Shown here piece by piece: positions 62,064 through 64,000 of a stretch of 64,000 nucleotides of DNA; the first letter of the stretch is position 1, and every line of letters begins with the position of its first letter. The stretch is from Candidatus Borrarchaeum weybense (GTDB lineage: Archaea > Asgardarchaeota > Sifarchaeia > Borrarchaeales > Borrarchaeaceae). Under the pieces are notes generated by a model. That model had not been told where the DNA came from, did no database searches, and was given only the letters and a program-made list of their open reading frames with translations. The translations under genes and the position numbers were made by a program. The stretch is taken from positions 310,001-374,000 of the forward strand of contig JAHQJS010000007.1 of the NCBI GenBank assembly GCA_019057385.1, read 5' to 3'.

Positions 62064-62205
62064 TAACGATCACCTTTTGAACCAACATTGACTTTATATA
62101 CAATAGATAAAGTTAACTATTCCTCACAATAAAATCGTTTTTGAAATACAATTTAGAATTATTGAATTTAAGAAGTTATTAGATGAATAAAAAAGAGGGA
62201 TCTCG

Positions 62206-62769
62206 GTGGATGTAAAGCAAGCGATATATGAAAGAAGAGCATTTCGCTCATTAGAGCCCATAGAAATAACTGACCATTTAATTAACGAATTAGCAGAAAG
62301 TGCTCAATTGGCTCCTTCCTGTTTTAACAATCAACCATGGAGATTTGTTTTCGTTAATGACTCTTTAGTATTAGAGAAGTTGCACTCATCATTGTCAAGT
62401 GGAAATGTATGGGCATTTAAAGCATCACTAATCGTTGCTATATTTAGTAATAAAGAGTATGATTGTTTTGTTAAAGGTAGGGAGTATTATCTTTTCGATA
62501 CTGGTATGGCAACAGCATTCCTGATATTAAGAGCGACAGAAATGGGTTTAGTTGCCCATCCGATTGCAGGATTCAACGAGGAAATTGTTAAAAGCGTTCT
62601 CGAAATTCCAGAAGATGTAACTGTTATCACTTTAGTGATTATTGGAAAGCATTCAGAGACTATTAGCCCTGTACTTTCAGAGAAATATGTAAAAGATGAA
62701 CAAAAACGACCAACTAGATTTCCCTTTGAAGCGTTCGTGCATCTCAACCGTTTTAAAGAGTTATTATAA
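62206..62769 (+). CDS. Nitroreductase-family FMN protein
   Basis: 187 residues. The family opening IYERRAFRSLEPIEITD, the FMN-binding APSCFNNQPWRFVFV, the YYLFDTGMATAFLILRATEMGLVAHPIAGFNEE core helix and the VITLVIIGKHSE strand are present. These NAD(P)H-dependent FMN enzymes reduce nitro, quinone or enone compounds; the physiological substrate is unknown. GTG start, with GAGGGATC upstream. Confidence 0.9.
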   Translation: MDVKQAIYERRAFRSLEPIEITDHLINELAESAQLAPSCFNNQPWRFVFVNDSLVLEKLHSSLSSGNVWAFKASLIVAIFSNKEYDCFVKGREYYLFDTGMATAFLILRATEMGLVAHPIAGFNEEIVKSVLEIPEDVTVITLVIIGKHSETISPVLSEKYVKDEQKRPTRFPFEAFVHLNRFKELL

Positions 62770-62883
62770 AAGTTCTTTTTCTTTAACCTTTTTTTATGGG
62801 ATTAGCTCAAATATGCATTGAACATAAGCCTTATCATATGCAGTTCAATGTAAATTACGTTGTGCACTATTGAGGTTATAATA

Positions 62884-64000
62884 ATGTCAGATGAATCTGA
62901 ACCTAAGAAGGCTAATCGATTAATTAATGAAAAAAGTCCCTATCTACTTCAACATGCGTATAATCCTGTAGATTGGTATGCATGGGAACCTGAAGCATTT
63001 GAGAAAGCAAAAAAAGAAGATAAACCAATTTTTTTATCCATTGGCTACTCTACTTGTCATTGGTGCCATGTAATGGAGCATGAATCCTTTGAAGATCAAG
63101 AAGTAGCCAAATTAATGAATGATGCTTTTGTAAACATTAAGGTCGACAGAGAGGAACGACCAGATATCGACAATCTCTACATGACGGTCGCCCAATTACT
63201 TAAAGGTAGAGGTGGATGGCCACTTACCATAATTATGACCCCCGATAAGAAACCATTCTTTGCTGCAACATATATTCCTAAAAAAGGGCGTTTTGGAATG
63301 ACTGGTATGCTGGATGTAATACCCTATATCAAAGAACTTTGGACAAATCGACGAGACGAAGTTTTCAATGCAACGGATAAAGTCGTTTCTGCACTTGAAC
63401 AGGTGTCAAAGGGCGAAGTGGGTGAAGAATTGGAAGAAACTATGCTAAAAACTGCTTATAGCTCGCTTAAAAGCCGTTTTGATGATGAATATGGCGGGTT
63501 CAGCGATGCTCCAAAGTTTCCAAGTCCTCACAACTTGCTTTTCTTACTTCGTTATTGGAAGCGTTCTGATGATGAAAAAGCTTTGATGATGGTTGAAAAA
63601 ACTCTCCAATTTATGAGGCTTGGGGGAATGTACGATCATATCGGCTTTGGATTTCATCGCTATTCAACGGATTATCTCTGGCTAGTACCTCATTTCGAAA
63701 AAATGCTCTATGATCAAGCTATGTTGGCGATGGCTTATATAGAAGCGTATCAAGCAACTAAGAAAAAGGAATATGAACACACTGCTCGGGAGATCTTTAC
63801 TTATGTCCTGCGTGATATGACAGCACCGACAGGTGGTTTTTACTCGGCTGAAGATGCTGACAGTGAAGGTAAAGAAGGCAAATTTTATTTGTGGACTGAA
63901 GAAGAGATTAAACAAATACTCGAACAGGTAGACGCAGATTTAATCATTAAAGTATTTGATATCCAACCTCGTGGGAATTTTATAGATATGATGATTCAAA
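62884..64000 (+). CDS. YyaL/SPATA20-type thioredoxin-domain protein (3' partial)
   Basis: 372 codons to the window edge. The family signature [20 protein letters not shown] is at residues ~14-34, followed by [18 protein letters not shown] with the CxxC motif and [11 protein letters not shown]. The glycosidase-like barrel ([46 protein letters not shown]) then follows. These are large (~680-700 residue) proteins of unclear role, with possible links to epimerase-like enzymes; the C-terminal half is outside. ATG has GAGGT 5 nt upstream. Confidence 0.92.
   Translation, partial: MSDESEPKKANRLINEKSPYLLQHAYNPVDWYAWEPEAFEKAKKEDKPIFLSIGYSTCHWCHVMEHESFEDQEVAKLMNDAFVNIKVDREERPDIDNLYMTVAQLLKGRGGWPLTIIMTPDKKPFFAATYIPKKGRFGMTGMLDVIPYIKELWTNRRDEVFNATDKVVSALEQVSKGEVGEELEETMLKTAYSSLKSRFDDEYGGFSDAPKFPSPHNLLFLLRYWKRSDDEKALMMVEKTLQFMRLGGMYDHIGFGFHRYSTDYLWLVPHFEKMLYDQAMLAMAYIEAYQATKKKEYEHTAREIFTYVLRDMTAPTGGFYSAEDADSEGKEGKFYLWTEEEIKQILEQVDADLIIKVFDIQPRGNFIDMMIQ

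Noticed and set aside
1..64000. CRISPR arrays, rRNA, tRNA, prophage
   Set aside because: No regularly spaced repeats, no rRNA-like stretches, no cloverleaf with a T-loop signature, no phage structural genes were seen on reading.

Overview
The window reads as a chromosome segment of an AT-rich archaeon, most likely an Asgard archaeon of a low-GC lineage (Loki- or Heimdall-like; I cannot resolve this further). The reasons are archaeal TATA-type promoters, two TFB genes, RadA, an archaeal purine gene set, a formylmethanofuran formyltransferase homologue, a Ras-superfamily small GTPase and a longin/roadblock-like protein. Start codons are a mix of ATG, GTG and TTG. No rRNA, tRNA or CRISPR array was found.

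Layout. 1-9.8 kb: a truncated zinc-ribbon membrane protein, a ComDE-like decarboxylase pair, a CPBP protease, a large orphan N6-adenine methyltransferase, an ECHDC3-like crotonase, small membrane proteins and an HNH-like protein. 10-16.3 kb: tandem small-molecule-binding-type paralogues, small regulators, a HAD hydrolase, MscL, a GNAT gene with an in-frame amber codon and a QueG-like protein. 16.3-26.3 kb: a gene split by a mobile element, a helix-hairpin-helix/coiled-coil protein, a 14-residue-repeat protein, NAD synthetase, a TPR protein and a glutamate synthase-like FMN enzyme.

26.3-41.4 kb is a two-armed purine locus around a divergent promoter at about 28.55-28.85 kb. The minus arm is purE-purC-MBL hydrolase. 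The plus arm is purF-purD-HAD(EhaR-like)-Ftr-like-PfkB kinase-purSL-purQ-purM-aminotransferase. No purN or purT is present. An Ftr homologue inside the operon is therefore a candidate for the missing formyl transfer step, and the MBL hydrolase belongs to a family linked to methanopterin synthesis.

41.5-52.9 kb holds signalling and information genes: a longin/roadblock-like protein with a non-canonical start, a small GTPase coupled to a zinc-ribbon partner, an M24 peptidase, TatD, TPR, TFB1, RadA and TFB2. 53-56.6 kb is a four-gene ABC exporter cassette. 56.7-59.1 kb is a decayed region. 59.2-64 kb holds a CtBP-like dehydrogenase, a micro-ORF, an HD hydrolase, a nitroreductase and a partial YyaL/SPATA20 protein.

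The most unusual structural signal is a dispersed family of about 315-445 bp, GC-rich, protein-free elements at 6.4, 16.8, 38.6 and 56.7 kb, with a degenerate one at 46.1 kb. Each has a GAAG-hairpin-GATGAA left end, a GAAGCC-hairpin right end finishing in TCA or similar, and a T(A/T)AC-type left flank. They look like tnpA/tnpB-less IS200/IS605 derivatives carrying an omega-RNA-like body. Removing the 16.8 kb copy restores an open reading frame exactly. Removing the 38.6 kb copy restores a tight purQ-purM junction with a Shine-Dalgarno sequence.
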